DNA of 64,000 nt from Streptosporangium violaceochromogenes. GTDB taxonomy: Bacteria > Actinomycetota > Actinomycetes > Streptosporangiales > Streptosporangiaceae. The notes below the pieces were generated by a model. The model saw only the letters and a list, made by a program, of their open reading frames with translations. It was not told the origin of the DNA and did no database searches. Location: the NCBI RefSeq assembly GCF_014654615.1, contig NZ_BNBB01000024.1, positions 1 to 64,000 on the forward strand. The letters are read 5' to 3'. The position numbers and the translations under genes were made by a program. Below are positions 56,106-64,000 of this stretch, piece by piece. The stretch's first letter is position 1, and the number at the start of each line of letters is the position of its first letter.

Positions 56106-56354
56106 ATGCGTGATCCAGAGCTGGTGTCATGCGCCCAGCGCGCGGCCGCGGAACTTGAGCGGGCGTGGGCGCACTGGCGGGCCGCCCGGGGAAGGAACGG
56201 GGACACAGGCGCCGAGTCCGTGGCGAGCTATGTGGCCCATTCCATCGACCACCCGTGGGGACGTCCGCGCGTGGTCCTCGGGCTGGACGCCGAAGACGCC
56301 AGGGAGCTCGCCTCTCTCCTGCAGAAGCAGGAGACAGGGGAACACGTCTGGTGA
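56106..56354 (+). CDS. Small conserved-looking hypothetical protein
   Basis: An 82-residue protein that I do not recognise. The first half is a charged helix (LVSCAQRAAAELERAWAHWR). The second half reads ESVASYVAHSIDHPWGRPRV and LGLDAEDARELASLLQKQE. The last helix and the PRVVLG.DA..A..LA..L pattern suggest a small alpha/beta domain. GAGGGGGGTAACA before ATG 56106 is a strong site. It is followed 68 bases later by the amidase gene on the same strand, so the two may share a transcript. Confidence 0.72.
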   Translation: MRDPELVSCAQRAAAELERAWAHWRAARGRNGDTGAESVASYVAHSIDHPWGRPRVVLGLDAEDARELASLLQKQETGEHVW

Positions 56355-56422
56355 CAAAGGCTGAGTCACGACGTCGGGCCGCGTAGGTTAGGGGGCTGAC
56401 GATTCCTTCGAGGGGGATGAGC

Positions 56423-57301
56423 GTGACCAGCAGAGCACTCGTGGCGGTCCTCGTTGCCTGCGGCCTGGGCGCCGCGGCCTGCGGCGGTTCCGCGGGCGGC
56501 GCCGTCTCGGCCGCCCCGGCGTCCGAGGGCGGCTCCGGCTCTCACACGGTGCCGCCGGCCTCCCCGCCGGCGGCACCGGCGACCTCTCCCGCGCCCTCCA
56601 AGACCACCGCGACCCCCGCGGCCGGCGAGAGCCGTACGGCCCTGCCGCTGAGCGGCAAGGTCGTGGTCGTGGACCCGGGTCACAACGGCCGGAACCATCG
56701 GCATCCGTCGGCGATCAACAAAAGGGTCAACGTCCTGACCCAGTGGAAGGCCTGCGACACCACCGGCACGGTCACCCCGGGCGGCTACACCGAGGCCGCG
56801 TTCACCTGGGACGTCTCCCGGCGTCTGGCCAAGATCCTCAAGAGCCGGGGCGCGACGGTGAGACTCACCCGGCCCGACAACGCCGGCGTGGGCCCGTGCA
56901 TCACCGAGCGGGCGGCGATCGGCAACAGGGCGAAGGCGGACGCGGCCCTGTCGGTCCACGCCGACGGTTCGGCCCCCGCCAACCACGGTTTCCACATCAT
57001 CATGCCGAAGAAGATCAACGGCCCGGTGGACCCGGTCGTGGGCGCGTCCAGGAGACTCGGGCTGGCCGTCCGCGACGCCTACAGGGCCGGGACCGGCGTG
57101 CCGTACTCCACCTACATCGGGACCAAGGCCCTGAACTTCCGCAGCGACCTCGGCGGCCTGAACCTCTCCAGGGTTCCCAAGATCTTCATCGAGTGCGGCA
57201 ACATGAAGAACCCGGGCGACGCCGGGCGGTTCCAGGACACGGCCTTCCGGCAGAGGACCGCCCTCGCGCTGGCCGACGGGCTCCAGAGATACCTGGGCTG
57301 A
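56423..57301 (+). CDS. N-acetylmuramoyl-L-alanine amidase (Amidase_3), exported
   Basis: A 292-residue cell-wall hydrolase. The N-terminus looks like a lipoprotein signal (LVAVLVACGLGAAACGG), followed by a Pro/Ala/Ser linker. The Amidase_3 domain spans about 78-290. Zinc ligands are His in VVVDPGHNG, Glu in GGYTEAAF and His in LSVHADGS, with the catalytic Glu in KIFIECGNMKN. It cleaves the bond between MurNAc and the stem peptide during growth or sporulation. GTG 56423 has GAGGGGG at a proper six-base distance; ATG 56417 directly abuts that site. An insertion rich in Asn/His (NGRNHRHPSAINKRV) after the first zinc ligand is typical of the mycobacterial-like subgroup. Confidence 0.92.
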   Translation: MTSRALVAVLVACGLGAAACGGSAGGAVSAAPASEGGSGSHTVPPASPPAAPATSPAPSKTTATPAAGESRTALPLSGKVVVVDPGHNGRNHRHPSAINKRVNVLTQWKACDTTGTVTPGGYTEAAFTWDVSRRLAKILKSRGATVRLTRPDNAGVGPCITERAAIGNRAKADAALSVHADGSAPANHGFHIIMPKKINGPVDPVVGASRRLGLAVRDAYRAGTGVPYSTYIGTKALNFRSDLGGLNLSRVPKIFIECGNMKNPGDAGRFQDTAFRQRTALALADGLQRYLG

Positions 57302-57350
57302 CACCTCGACCGGCCCGCGCGGGGGCCCCACCGGAACATCGCCGTACGGC

Positions 57351-57554
57351 TCAGCCGACCACCTGGTAGCCGGCCACCTGGATGGCGGCGCGGACGGCCG
57401 CGTCGTCGAAGGGGTCGGCGAAGACCTCCACCCGGCCGCCGGCGAGGTCGACGTCGACCCCGGTGACACCGGGGACCTCGCCGACCTCCTCCTTGATCGA
57501 ACTCACACAGTGGCCACAGGTCATTCCGGTGACGGTGTACGTGCTCACACTCAT
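57351..57554 (-). CDS. Heavy-metal-associated domain protein (CopZ-like chaperone)
   Basis: A 67-residue ferredoxin-fold protein. YTVTGMTCGHCVSSIKEEV carries the CxxC copper-binding motif. The rest (PGVTGVDVDLAGGRVEVFAD) matches single-domain copper chaperones such as CopZ. It would carry Cu(I) to a P-type ATPase or a CsoR regulator. No such genes are adjacent. GGAGG is six bases ahead of ATG 57554. The name CopZ is by family only. Confidence 0.92.
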   Translation of the reverse strand: MSVSTYTVTGMTCGHCVSSIKEEVGEVPGVTGVDVDLAGGRVEVFADPFDDAAVRAAIQVAGYQVVG

Positions 57555-57594
57555 CGCAAGCCTCCAAGGTCGGGATCGCCCGCCCAGGGTAGTG

Positions 57595-58668
57595 TCACCG
57601 GCCCGCGGTGCGGCCGATGACCTCCCTCAGGTCGGTGACCCCGTGACGGCGCATGCGGCGGGCGAGGTCACGGTGGATGCGATGGGCCCACAGCGGCCCC
57701 TCGTAGATCATCGCGCTGTAGCCCTGGACCAGGGTGGCGCCGGCCAGCAGGCGCTCCCAGACGTCGTCCACGTTCTCGACGCCTCCGACCGAGACGAGCA
57801 CCAGTCGGTCACCCACGCGGGCGCGCAGCCGCCGCAGCACCTCCAGCGAGCGCGCCTTCAGCGGGCGGCCGGACAGCCCTCCGCTCTCGGTGCTGGTCAC
57901 GCCCTCGCGGCCGATCGTGGTGTTGGTCGCGATGATGCCGTCGAGGCCGAGGTCGAGCGCCAGGTCGGCGACCGCGTCCACGTCCTCGTCGGCCAGATCG
58001 GGAGCGATCTTGACCAGCAGAGGAGTACGGCGGGGCGTGGCGTCGGCGACCTCCTTGACCTCCAGCAGCAGCGGGCGCAGGCGGTCGACGGCCTGCAGGT
58101 CGCGCAGCCCGGGGGTGTTCGGCGAGCTCACGTTGACCACCAGGTAGTCGGCCGCCGCCGCCAGTTGCCCGGCCGCGGCCACGTAGTCCTGGACGGCCTC
58201 CGCCTCCGGGACGACCTTGGTCTTGCCGATGTTGACGCCGACGACCGCCGGAACGCGGCGGGGCCTGCTCAGCGCCCGGGCCGCGGCCTGCGCGCCCGCG
58301 TTGTTGAACCCCATCCGGTTGATGATCGCCCGGTCGCGCGTCAGCCGGAACAGCCGGGGCCTGGCGTTGCCCGGCTGGGCGTAGGCGGTGATCGTCCCCA
58401 CCTCGACGTGGCTGAAGCCGAGCGCGGACATGGCCTCCACGCAGCGGGCGTCCTTGTCGAAGCCCGCCGCCAGCCCGAACGGGCCGGGGAAGTGGACGCC
58501 GAAGGCCCGCACCCGCAGGCGGGGGTCGCGGGGGGCGAGCCGGCGGTGGAGCAGCCGCTTGACCACGGGTGCCGCCGAAAGGAGCCGGAGCGCGCCGACC
58601 GTCAGGCGGTGGACGTCCTCGGCGTCGAAGCGGCTGAGGACCTGCGTGAACACGAATCGATACATCAT
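57595..58668 (-). CDS. pyrD: Dihydroorotate dehydrogenase (quinone), class 2
   Basis: A 357-residue FMN enzyme oxidising dihydroorotate in pyrimidine synthesis. The N-terminal extension (MMYRFVFTQVLSRFDAEDVH) is the membrane-associated quinone tunnel of class 2 enzymes. GLAAGFDKDARCVEAMSALG, NRMGFNNAGA and NVSSPNTPGLRDLQ (catalytic Ser region) are present, as is the FMN phosphate site VSVGGVENVDDVW. ATG 58668 has no obvious ribosome binding site. It is upstream of, and on the same strand as, the copper-chaperone-like gene, 40 bases apart. Confidence 0.95.
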   Translation of the reverse strand: MMYRFVFTQVLSRFDAEDVHRLTVGALRLLSAAPVVKRLLHRRLAPRDPRLRVRAFGVHFPGPFGLAAGFDKDARCVEAMSALGFSHVEVGTITAYAQPGNARPRLFRLTRDRAIINRMGFNNAGAQAAARALSRPRRVPAVVGVNIGKTKVVPEAEAVQDYVAAAGQLAAAADYLVVNVSSPNTPGLRDLQAVDRLRPLLLEVKEVADATPRRTPLLVKIAPDLADEDVDAVADLALDLGLDGIIATNTTIGREGVTSTESGGLSGRPLKARSLEVLRRLRARVGDRLVLVSVGGVENVDDVWERLLAGATLVQGYSAMIYEGPLWAHRIHRDLARRMRRHGVTDLREVIGRTAGR

Positions 58669-58800
58669 CGATCAGGGTAGCCCCCCGGCGAGACGTGGCT
58701 CACGGCGCCCGCCCCGGCGCGGTGTCCCGGACACGGCGCCGCGCCCCGCCGTCAATGAATCGTTAAGTGTTCGGCAAGCGGGGACGGGCATGGTGCGAAC

Positions 58801-59184
58801 ATGAACAATCCTTCACGTTCGATCATCGTCCTTCGGCGCCGCCCCCTGGTGGACGGCGTGCTCCGCGACATGGCGGAGAGCGGCGGCACCGTCGTGCCCT
58901 CCCGGTGGGAGGCCGACATCGAGCGGGAGTTCGGCGGCATGAGCGGTTTCCTGGCCGAGCTGAGCCGCCGATGGTGGGCGGCCTACGGCGCCTACCTGGA
59001 CGCGATGATCGAGCTGGGCCACGACGACCCGTCACGGGCATGGGCCGACGTCACCGGGCAGATGCCCCACCTGAGGGCCGTCCTCGACGCCCACGCCGAC
59101 GAGTCCGCCCTCGCCGAGGCCGAGCGGCGCCACTGCGACACGCTGCGCTGGACCACCAGGCGCGAGACCCGCCGGGCCGCCTGA
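58801..59184 (+). CDS. Conserved hypothetical protein
   Basis: A 127-residue soluble protein of unknown function. It begins MNNPSRSIIVLRRRPLVDG and contains an amphipathic central part (LAELSRRWWAAYGAYLDAMI, ELGHDDPSRAWADV) and a basic end (RWTTRRETRRAA). The mix of Trp, Tyr and charged residues suggests a small helical domain. The ATG has only a weak GGGG upstream. It is divergent from pyrD. I do not know any relatives with assigned function. Confidence 0.68.
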   Translation: MNNPSRSIIVLRRRPLVDGVLRDMAESGGTVVPSRWEADIEREFGGMSGFLAELSRRWWAAYGAYLDAMIELGHDDPSRAWADVTGQMPHLRAVLDAHADESALAEAERRHCDTLRWTTRRETRRAA

Positions 59185-59378
59185 GCCGCCCCGGGCGCGT
59201 CCGGCCCGCGTTCCCGGCGGTCCCCCGCGGTGTGGCCCCCGCGGTCGTGACCGTTACGCCCTCGCGGGCGGCCCGAGAGGCCGAAGGGCCGGGCGCCTCT
59301 TCCGGCGGCCGGTCAAGGCGTCTGTCAGATTCTTCCCGGCACCGGGCATATCCGCCGGCGATCGGGTATCGATGGACG

Positions 59379-60188
59379 ATGGCCAAATTACTCGATCATC
59401 GGCCGCCCCCGGCGGCCGGGAGCCGCCTGAGCGTGCGGCTCACGTTCGCCGTGGTGGCCGTCGCGCTGTTCTCCGTGCTCGCCGTCCTGCTGCTGGTGCT
59501 CGTGATGTCCTCCTTCGCACCGCTGAACGCCTTCGACGAGAGCGTGGCCCGGCTGCTCCACGCGCGGGCGTCGGCCGACCCCGGTTACGCGCGCCTCCTC
59601 AACCTGGTCACCGACGTGCTCGGGCCGAACACCTGGCGTGCCCTCGTGGCGCTGGCCGCCCTCTGGGCCTGGGGGCGGGGCGCGCCGCGCCTGGCGGCCT
59701 GGGCGGTCGTCACGATCGCCGCGAGCGGGCTGCTGAACCTCGCGCTCAAGGAGATCGTCAACCGGGCGCGGCCCGTGCTGCCCGACCCGGTCTCGTGGGC
59801 GCCGGGAACGTCCTTCCCCTCCGGCCACGCGATGGCGGCGGCGACGGGGACGTGCGTCCTGGTGCTCATGCTGCTGCCCTCCTTGAGGAGCGGGGGCGCC
59901 CGGGCCGCCGCCTGGGGTGTCGCGGCGGTGATCACGGTCTTCGTCGCCTACACGCGGGTGGCGCTCGGCGTCCACTGGCTCAGCGACGTGGTCGCCGGGA
60001 GCGCGCTGGGCGTCGTCGTGGCCGCGGGGACGACGGCGGGGTTCGAGCGGTGGCGCAGGGACGAGGGGCGCGCTCCCGCCGCGCCGTACCGGCAGGGGGT
60101 CGGGCCTGGTGTGTTCTCGGAAGGGGGTCCGCGGGGCACGTCCACCGGGGGGATCGGGGAGCGCCTATCTGACAAAGATCAGCATTAA
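59379..60188 (+). CDS. PAP2-family membrane phosphatase
   Basis: A 269-residue membrane protein with six predicted helices. The phosphatase motifs are C1 in KEIVNRARPVLPD, C2 in SFPSGHAMA and C3 in YTRVALGVHWLSDVVAG, including the catalytic histidines. These enzymes remove phosphate from lipids such as undecaprenyl pyrophosphate or phosphatidic acid at the outer membrane face. I start it at ATG 59379 (MAKLLDHRPPPAAG). The C-terminal 45 residues are disordered. A longer in-frame version upstream is not credible. It is probably monocistronic. Confidence 0.9.
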   Translation: MAKLLDHRPPPAAGSRLSVRLTFAVVAVALFSVLAVLLLVLVMSSFAPLNAFDESVARLLHARASADPGYARLLNLVTDVLGPNTWRALVALAALWAWGRGAPRLAAWAVVTIAASGLLNLALKEIVNRARPVLPDPVSWAPGTSFPSGHAMAAATGTCVLVLMLLPSLRSGGARAAAWGVAAVITVFVAYTRVALGVHWLSDVVAGSALGVVVAAGTTAGFERWRRDEGRAPAAPYRQGVGPGVFSEGGPRGTSTGGIGERLSDKDQH

Positions 60189-60560
60189 TTGTCATCAATC
60201 AAGTGATATGGGACCCTTTCCTGTTTTTCGCAACCCCCACACCGGATGAATGTAGGAAGATGAGGTCGAAAGGGTGCTCACACCAGTGATCACCGCCCCC
60301 GCCGGCGGGTCAGCCATAAAGGAACCCGCCCCGCGAAACCGCAATAGACACCACAGACTCCCGATATATGGGATGGTTCACTGTGACGCCCCACAGAGCG
60401 TTACAAGTTGCAGATATATGCCTACCGTATGTTACGAAGTACGATAGGAACTCCCAAACCCGGCGGAGAGCCTAGGAGCCCCCCGCCAGGACACGAGCGG
60501 CCAGCCGACCGGACCCAGCAGCGTTCGACGGCCACCCCCTTGTAGGAAGGAAGCCGGCCC
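60189..60560. other. Intergenic region with short repeats and a weak hairpin
   Basis: GGCGGGT/ACCCGCC (60304-60330) could terminate the PAP2 gene. GATATATG occurs at 60363-60370 and 60413-60420. TTGCAG at 60408-60413 with TTACGA 18 bases on might be a promoter for the small Cys protein gene. No coding region is seen. Confidence 0.4.
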
Positions 60561-60773
60561 ATGGATCGCCAGCCCGTTGTCTGCCATACCTGCACAGGTG
60601 TTCTCCTCGCCCAGGACCCCCGCGACTACACGCCGCAACGAGGGCGTCTGATCGTCGCGAACGGATACTGCGCCTGCCCCTCCAGCGCTCCGCCCGCCCC
60701 GGAGTCCCTCGTGCGCCGGCAGCCGCACACCATGCAGATGCCCCTGAACCAGACGACGATGGTGAACGCCTGA
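60561..60773 (+). CDS. Small Cys-containing hypothetical protein
   Basis: A 70-residue protein that I do not recognise. VVCHTCTGVLLAQDPRDYTP gives a CxxC pair and VANGYCACPSSAPPAPES a CxC pair about 26 residues later, which could form a zinc-ribbon-like site. The C-terminus is polar and Met/Gln-rich (HTMQMPLNQTTM). GGAAGGAAG lies about 9 bases before the ATG. It appears to be a single small gene with a long AT-richer leader. Confidence 0.6.
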   Translation: MDRQPVVCHTCTGVLLAQDPRDYTPQRGRLIVANGYCACPSSAPPAPESLVRRQPHTMQMPLNQTTMVNA

Positions 60774-61321
60774 GCGCATCCGGCACGCGGGTGCACCGAG
60801 CGCGCCCTCGCACACCGCCCCGCGCACACCGAGCAGCACCAGAGCACAAGAACCTTCCTGGTGAACCGCCCGGCATCCGGTCCGGCGGCGACCCGGCGCG
60901 TCACGAGCGACCGCCGGGCGTCCGTCCGTTCCCGCACGCAAGGGCCCCCGCCTCCACGGCACGCGGCCCCATCACGCCCTCGTCCCGCCCCCTCCCGCGC
61001 CCCCTCGGCCCCGGCCGACCGGCCCGCGGAACGCGGAGCACGCCCAGGTCACCCACCCCGGCCGGCCGGGCGGACGCCGCGACGGTGATGATCCGCCGTT
61101 TCCCTCCCGGGAGGCCGGCCCCCGCCGTACGATGCGTCCGTCCGCACGACGGGGAACCCGAAGCGGGGCCGGCGACGAGATCACGGGACGGCGGACGAGA
61201 CGATCCGGCCCGCCCCCGGCTTCCCCCGGTACAGAGGTGCCGGAAATGAACATGATCTAGGCTCGTTACCGGAAAACCAGCCGAGGCCGAAGGCGGGGCC
61301 GCTCCGCCCGCCGGGGACGGG
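60774..61321. other. 548-bp region without a supported gene
   Basis: GC-rich sequence whose ORFs are low-complexity Pro/Arg translations with no start signals. The last 60 bases should contain the signal peptidase promoter. I see no repeats or strong hairpins that stand out. Confidence 0.4.
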
Positions 61322-62131
61322 GTGCGCGTGGTCACGAAAGACGTCGAGCGACCGGCCGGGGAGAGCGGGAAGAAGAGATCGTTCTGGCGCGAGCTCCTGG
61401 TGATGGTCGCGATCGCCTTCCTGCTGGCGTTGCTGATCAAGAGCTTCGTCGTCCAGGCGTTCTACATCCCCTCGGAGTCGATGGAGAACACGCTCCTGAC
61501 GAACGACCGGGTCCTGGTCAACAAGCTCGTCTACCGCGTCCGCGACATCGAGCGCGGGGACGTGGTGGTCTTCGCCGGGGCCGACTCCTGGAAGGAGGAG
61601 GCCGCCCCCGAGGGGCCCTCCAACCCGGTCACGTCGTCCCTCCACTGGGCCGGCACCCTCCTGGGGGTCGTGCCCGGCGAGAAGGACTACATCAAGCGGG
61701 TCATCGGCGTGCCGGGCGACACGGTGAAGTGCTGCGACGCCCACCACCGCGTCACGGTCAACGGGGCCCCGCTCTCCGAGGAGGGCTACCTGCACCCGGG
61801 CGACGTCCCGTCCAAGACCCCCTTCGAGATCAAGGTCCCGCTGGGACGCCTGTGGGTGATGGGCGACCACCGGTCGGTGTCGTACGACTCCCGCTTCCAC
61901 CAGGACGACCCCGGAGGAGGCGCGATTCCCGAGGACGAGGTGATCGGCCGTGCCTTCGTGATCGTGTGGCCGTTCTCCCGCGCCACCACGCTCCCCATCC
62001 CCGAAACCTTCTCCCAGCCGGCCCTCCGGGCGGCCGGGGCCGTCGGCTCGGCGGCCCCGCTCCTGCTCGGGTTCGCCTGCGCCGTCCCCCTGGCACGCCT
62101 GCGCCACCGCCTGCCGTTCAGACGGCGGTGA
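61322..62131 (+). CDS. lepB: Signal peptidase I
   Basis: A 269-residue membrane serine peptidase. The N-terminal membrane helix is ELLVMVAIAFLLALLI. The catalytic Ser53 is in YIPSESMENTL and the general base Lys125 in DYIKRVIGVPGD. LGRLWVMGDHRSVSYDSR is box E. A second membrane helix (AGAVGSAAPLLLGFACAVPL) lies near the C-terminus, as in several actinomycete copies. It removes signal peptides from secreted proteins. GTG 61322 is used; GTG 61328 two codons later is equally possible. Downstream is the universal stress protein gene. Confidence 0.92.
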   Translation: MRVVTKDVERPAGESGKKRSFWRELLVMVAIAFLLALLIKSFVVQAFYIPSESMENTLLTNDRVLVNKLVYRVRDIERGDVVVFAGADSWKEEAAPEGPSNPVTSSLHWAGTLLGVVPGEKDYIKRVIGVPGDTVKCCDAHHRVTVNGAPLSEEGYLHPGDVPSKTPFEIKVPLGRLWVMGDHRSVSYDSRFHQDDPGGGAIPEDEVIGRAFVIVWPFSRATTLPIPETFSQPALRAAGAVGSAAPLLLGFACAVPLARLRHRLPFRRR

Positions 62132-62289
62132 CGGCCGGCGCCCGCCACGCGAAAGGCGACTCCCCCTGGCGTGGCGCTCGCCACGGCCGCTGAATACGAC
62201 AAGGATGGAGAGCGGCGCGAGGGCCGCCGGAGAGCGCGGGAAGCTCACAGAGCACGGCGGGCGCGGCAGGCACGGGGGATGGGGGCACG

Positions 62290-63138
62290 ATGCGCAGGCG
62301 CGAGAACGGGCGGCCGGTGGTCGCCGGATACGACGGTTCCAAGGCGAGCGAGCAGGCGCTTCGGTGGGCGGTTGAGGACGCCCGCATGCGCTTCGCCCCC
62401 CTGGTCGTCTGCCACGCCTGGCAGGGGCCGTACCCGATGCCGGCGATCTCGGCCGAGAGCATGGAGGCCCTCCGGCGGATGGGCCGGCACGCGCTCGACA
62501 CGGGGGCGAACCTGGCGCGCGCCCTGGCCCCCCGCCTGGAGGTCCGCGCGGAGCTGGACACGGGACCCCCCTCGGTCGTCCTGAGGAACAGGTCGAGCAC
62601 GGCGGAGCTGGTCGTGGTCGGCCAGCGTGGCGCCGGCGGCTTCGAGGAACTGCAGATCGGCTCGACCGCGATCCAGCTGGCGGCGCACGCGCACTGTCCC
62701 GTGGCCGTCGTCAAGCAGCACTTCCGCCCCCGCACCGGGCTCGTACTGGTCGCCGTGGACGGCACGAACCCCCATCGGCCGGAGCTCGGGGCCGCCTTCG
62801 AGGAGGCCCGGCTGCGGCAGGCGTCGCTGCGGGCGATCTGCCTGTGCCCCGCGGAGGTGGAGGACACCCGGGAGATCGCGGCCCGCTTCCACCGGGCCAT
62901 CGCGGTGTGGGAGGAGAAGCACCCCGTGGTGGCGGTGGAGACCGCCATCCTGGTCGGCCCACCCAGGGCCGCGCTCCAGGAGGCCGCCGAGGAGGCGGAT
63001 CTGACGGTGATCGGCGACCGCGCGCCCGGCGATCCGGACGAACCACCGCTGGGGCCGCTCTGCCAGGCGCTGCTACGCGGCGCGCCCGGCACGGTCATCG
63101 TGATTCCGTCCCGCGTGTCCGGCTCCACCGCGCGGTGA
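62290..63138 (+). CDS. Universal stress protein, tandem UspA domains
   Basis: A 282-residue protein with two UspA units. The first starts VVAGYDGSKASEQALRWAV and ends with AELVVVGQRGAGGFEEL followed by HAHCPVAVV, which retains an ATP-binding GxxG-type loop. The second (GLVLVAVDGTNPHRPELGAA) lacks most of that loop (DLTVIGDRAPGDPDEPPLG) and may not bind nucleotide. Tandem Usp proteins are common in actinomycetes and act in dormancy and stress. ATG 62290 follows GGGGG. It is alone on this strand, convergent with the GH15 gene. Confidence 0.88.
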   Translation: MRRRENGRPVVAGYDGSKASEQALRWAVEDARMRFAPLVVCHAWQGPYPMPAISAESMEALRRMGRHALDTGANLARALAPRLEVRAELDTGPPSVVLRNRSSTAELVVVGQRGAGGFEELQIGSTAIQLAAHAHCPVAVVKQHFRPRTGLVLVAVDGTNPHRPELGAAFEEARLRQASLRAICLCPAEVEDTREIAARFHRAIAVWEEKHPVVAVETAILVGPPRAALQEAAEEADLTVIGDRAPGDPDEPPLGPLCQALLRGAPGTVIVIPSRVSGSTAR

Positions 63139-63175
63139 AACCCGCCGCGGGCCGGCGACGGACGCGGGCGTCCCG

Positions 63176-64000
63176 TCACAGCGGCTCGGCCACGGGCACC
63201 CGCCACGACCTCACGCCGCCCCCGCCGCGCTCGGCCCTGATGATGTGGATGACCGCGTTGATGAGGGCCAGATGGGTGAACGCCTGGGGGAAGTTGCCCA
63301 GGTGGCGCCCGCTGACGGGGTCGATCTCCTCGGCGTACAGGCCGAGCGGGCTGGCGAAGGAGAGCACCTTCTCGCAGAGCCTCCGGGCCCGCGCGTGCTC
63401 CCCGATCTCCGTCAGGGCCGAGACGAGCCAGAACGAGCAGATCGTGAAGCTCCCCTCCTCCCCGCTCAGGCCGTCGTCGGTCTCCTTCGGCAGGTAGCGC
63501 AGGACCAGGTCGTCGACGGTCAGGTCGTCGGCGACGGCCAGCACCGTGTTGCGGACCCGGGGGTCCTCCGGAGGCAGGAAACCGACCAGCGGGATGAGCA
63601 GCAGTGAGGCGTCCAGGGCGTCGGTGCCGTAGTGCTGCCGGAAGATGCCCTGCTCACCGACGCCGTGGGCGCACACGTCGGCGTGGATCTCGTCGGCGAC
63701 CTCCCGCCAGCGCGCGGCCAGGGCCCTGTCCTGGCGGAGCCGGGCCAGCCGCGCCCCCCGGTCGACCGCGACCCAGCACATGACCTTCGAGGAGGTGAAG
63801 TGCTGGGAATCGCCGCGTACCTCCCAGATGCCCTGGTCGGGCTCTCGCCAGTACTTGACCGCGCACTCGACCTGGCGCCTCAGGATGGGCCAGATCCGCT
63901 CGTCCAGACGGTCCCGGGAGCGGGTGTGGATGTAGAAGGAGTCGAGGACCGCCCCCCAGACGTCGTTCTGGCGGTGCCGGAACGCGGCGTTGCCGACCCT
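63176..64000 (-). CDS. GH15 family glycoside hydrolase, C-terminal part
   Basis: The frame is open to the right edge, giving 274 residues of an incomplete protein; the N-terminus lies beyond 64000. FRHRQNDVWGAVLDSFYIHT, YWREPDQGIWEVRG and SKVMCWVAVDRGARLARL are typical of the (alpha/alpha)6 barrel of GH15 glucoamylase/trehalase-like enzymes. The catalytic acid would be the Glu in DQGIWEVRG. The second general base would be the Glu in YAEEIDP near the C-terminus. Actinomycete members frequently hydrolyse trehalose. The substrate is inferred from the family. It is convergent with the Usp gene. Confidence 0.9.
   Translation of the reverse strand, partial: RVGNAAFRHRQNDVWGAVLDSFYIHTRSRDRLDERIWPILRRQVECAVKYWREPDQGIWEVRGDSQHFTSSKVMCWVAVDRGARLARLRQDRALAARWREVADEIHADVCAHGVGEQGIFRQHYGTDALDASLLLIPLVGFLPPEDPRVRNTVLAVADDLTVDDLVLRYLPKETDDGLSGEEGSFTICSFWLVSALTEIGEHARARRLCEKVLSFASPLGLYAEEIDPVSGRHLGNFPQAFTHLALINAVIHIIRAERGGGGVRSWRVPVAEPL

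Noticed and set aside
60229..60540. Possible cyclic-di-AMP riboswitch ahead of the small Cys protein
   Set aside because: I looked for the ydaO core motifs and could not align them; only weak hairpins are present.

Overview
The window is high-GC, gene-dense DNA from a filamentous actinomycete. GTG starts are frequent, many neighbouring genes overlap by four bases (ATGA or GTGA), and developmental and cell-wall genes sit among housekeeping genes. The order purS/purQ/purL, phoX-like, sterol carrier family, purF, purM, DUF3073, valine dehydrogenase, bldC is the Streptomyces/Streptosporangiales arrangement. The guanidine-III riboswitch reads very like the one I recall from Thermobifida fusca, and the small peptide plus methyltransferase pair resembles one I recall from Nonomuraea. 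I infer a Streptosporangiaceae member (Streptosporangium or Nonomuraea type), but the sequence does not fix the genus.

Layout. 0.4-17.2 kb: metabolism and membrane proteins (S9 peptidase, aldo/keto reductase, flippase-like protein, secreted M28 peptidase, molybdopterin oxidoreductase, guanidinium exporter under a guanidine-III riboswitch, methyltransferase, acyl-CoA dehydrogenase, quinone reductase-like enzyme, DUF4386 protein, and a membrane protein/HTH pair with dyad operators). 17.8-26.6 kb: accessory island. It holds a hemopexin-like secreted protein, an IS transposase relic, a UTRA regulator, a relic of a PIMT-type methyltransferase, two separate type I-E CRISPR repeat tracts without cas genes, an intact lysine-rich peptide plus PIMT-type methyltransferase pair (imiditide-like RiPP), an XRE/TPR regulator, a three-gene operon of unknown function, a BldC paralogue and a lone MobF-type relaxase domain. 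26.8-29.7 kb: MarR-type regulator divergent from an ABC exporter.

29.8-33.8 kb: a compact four-gene set of NUDIX/NrtR-type regulator, J-domain/pseudokinase fusion, VWA protein and a divergent adenylosuccinate synthetase paralogue. Two dyads precede the first gene. I regard this as a candidate uncharacterised nucleotide-linked system. 33.9-35.0 kb: small proteins, including a secreted peptide with 10 Cys and 9 Trp in its last 45 residues. 35.3-38.8 kb: branched-chain 2-oxoacid dehydrogenase operon (E1 alpha, E1 beta, E2), divergent from purS.

39.1-53.8 kb: conserved chromosomal core with purine biosynthesis (purS, purQ, purL, purF, purM), an RsbW-like anti-sigma factor, PhoX-like phosphatase, DUF3073, valine dehydrogenase and bldC. 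Valine dehydrogenase and the E1/E2 complex could together degrade branched-chain amino acids to acyl-CoA precursors. 54.0-64.0 kb: TetR and LacI regulators, an N-acetylmuramoyl-L-alanine amidase, a copper-chaperone-like protein, pyrD, PAP2 phosphatase, signal peptidase I, a universal stress protein, and a GH15 enzyme that runs off the right edge. No tRNA or rRNA genes were recognised.
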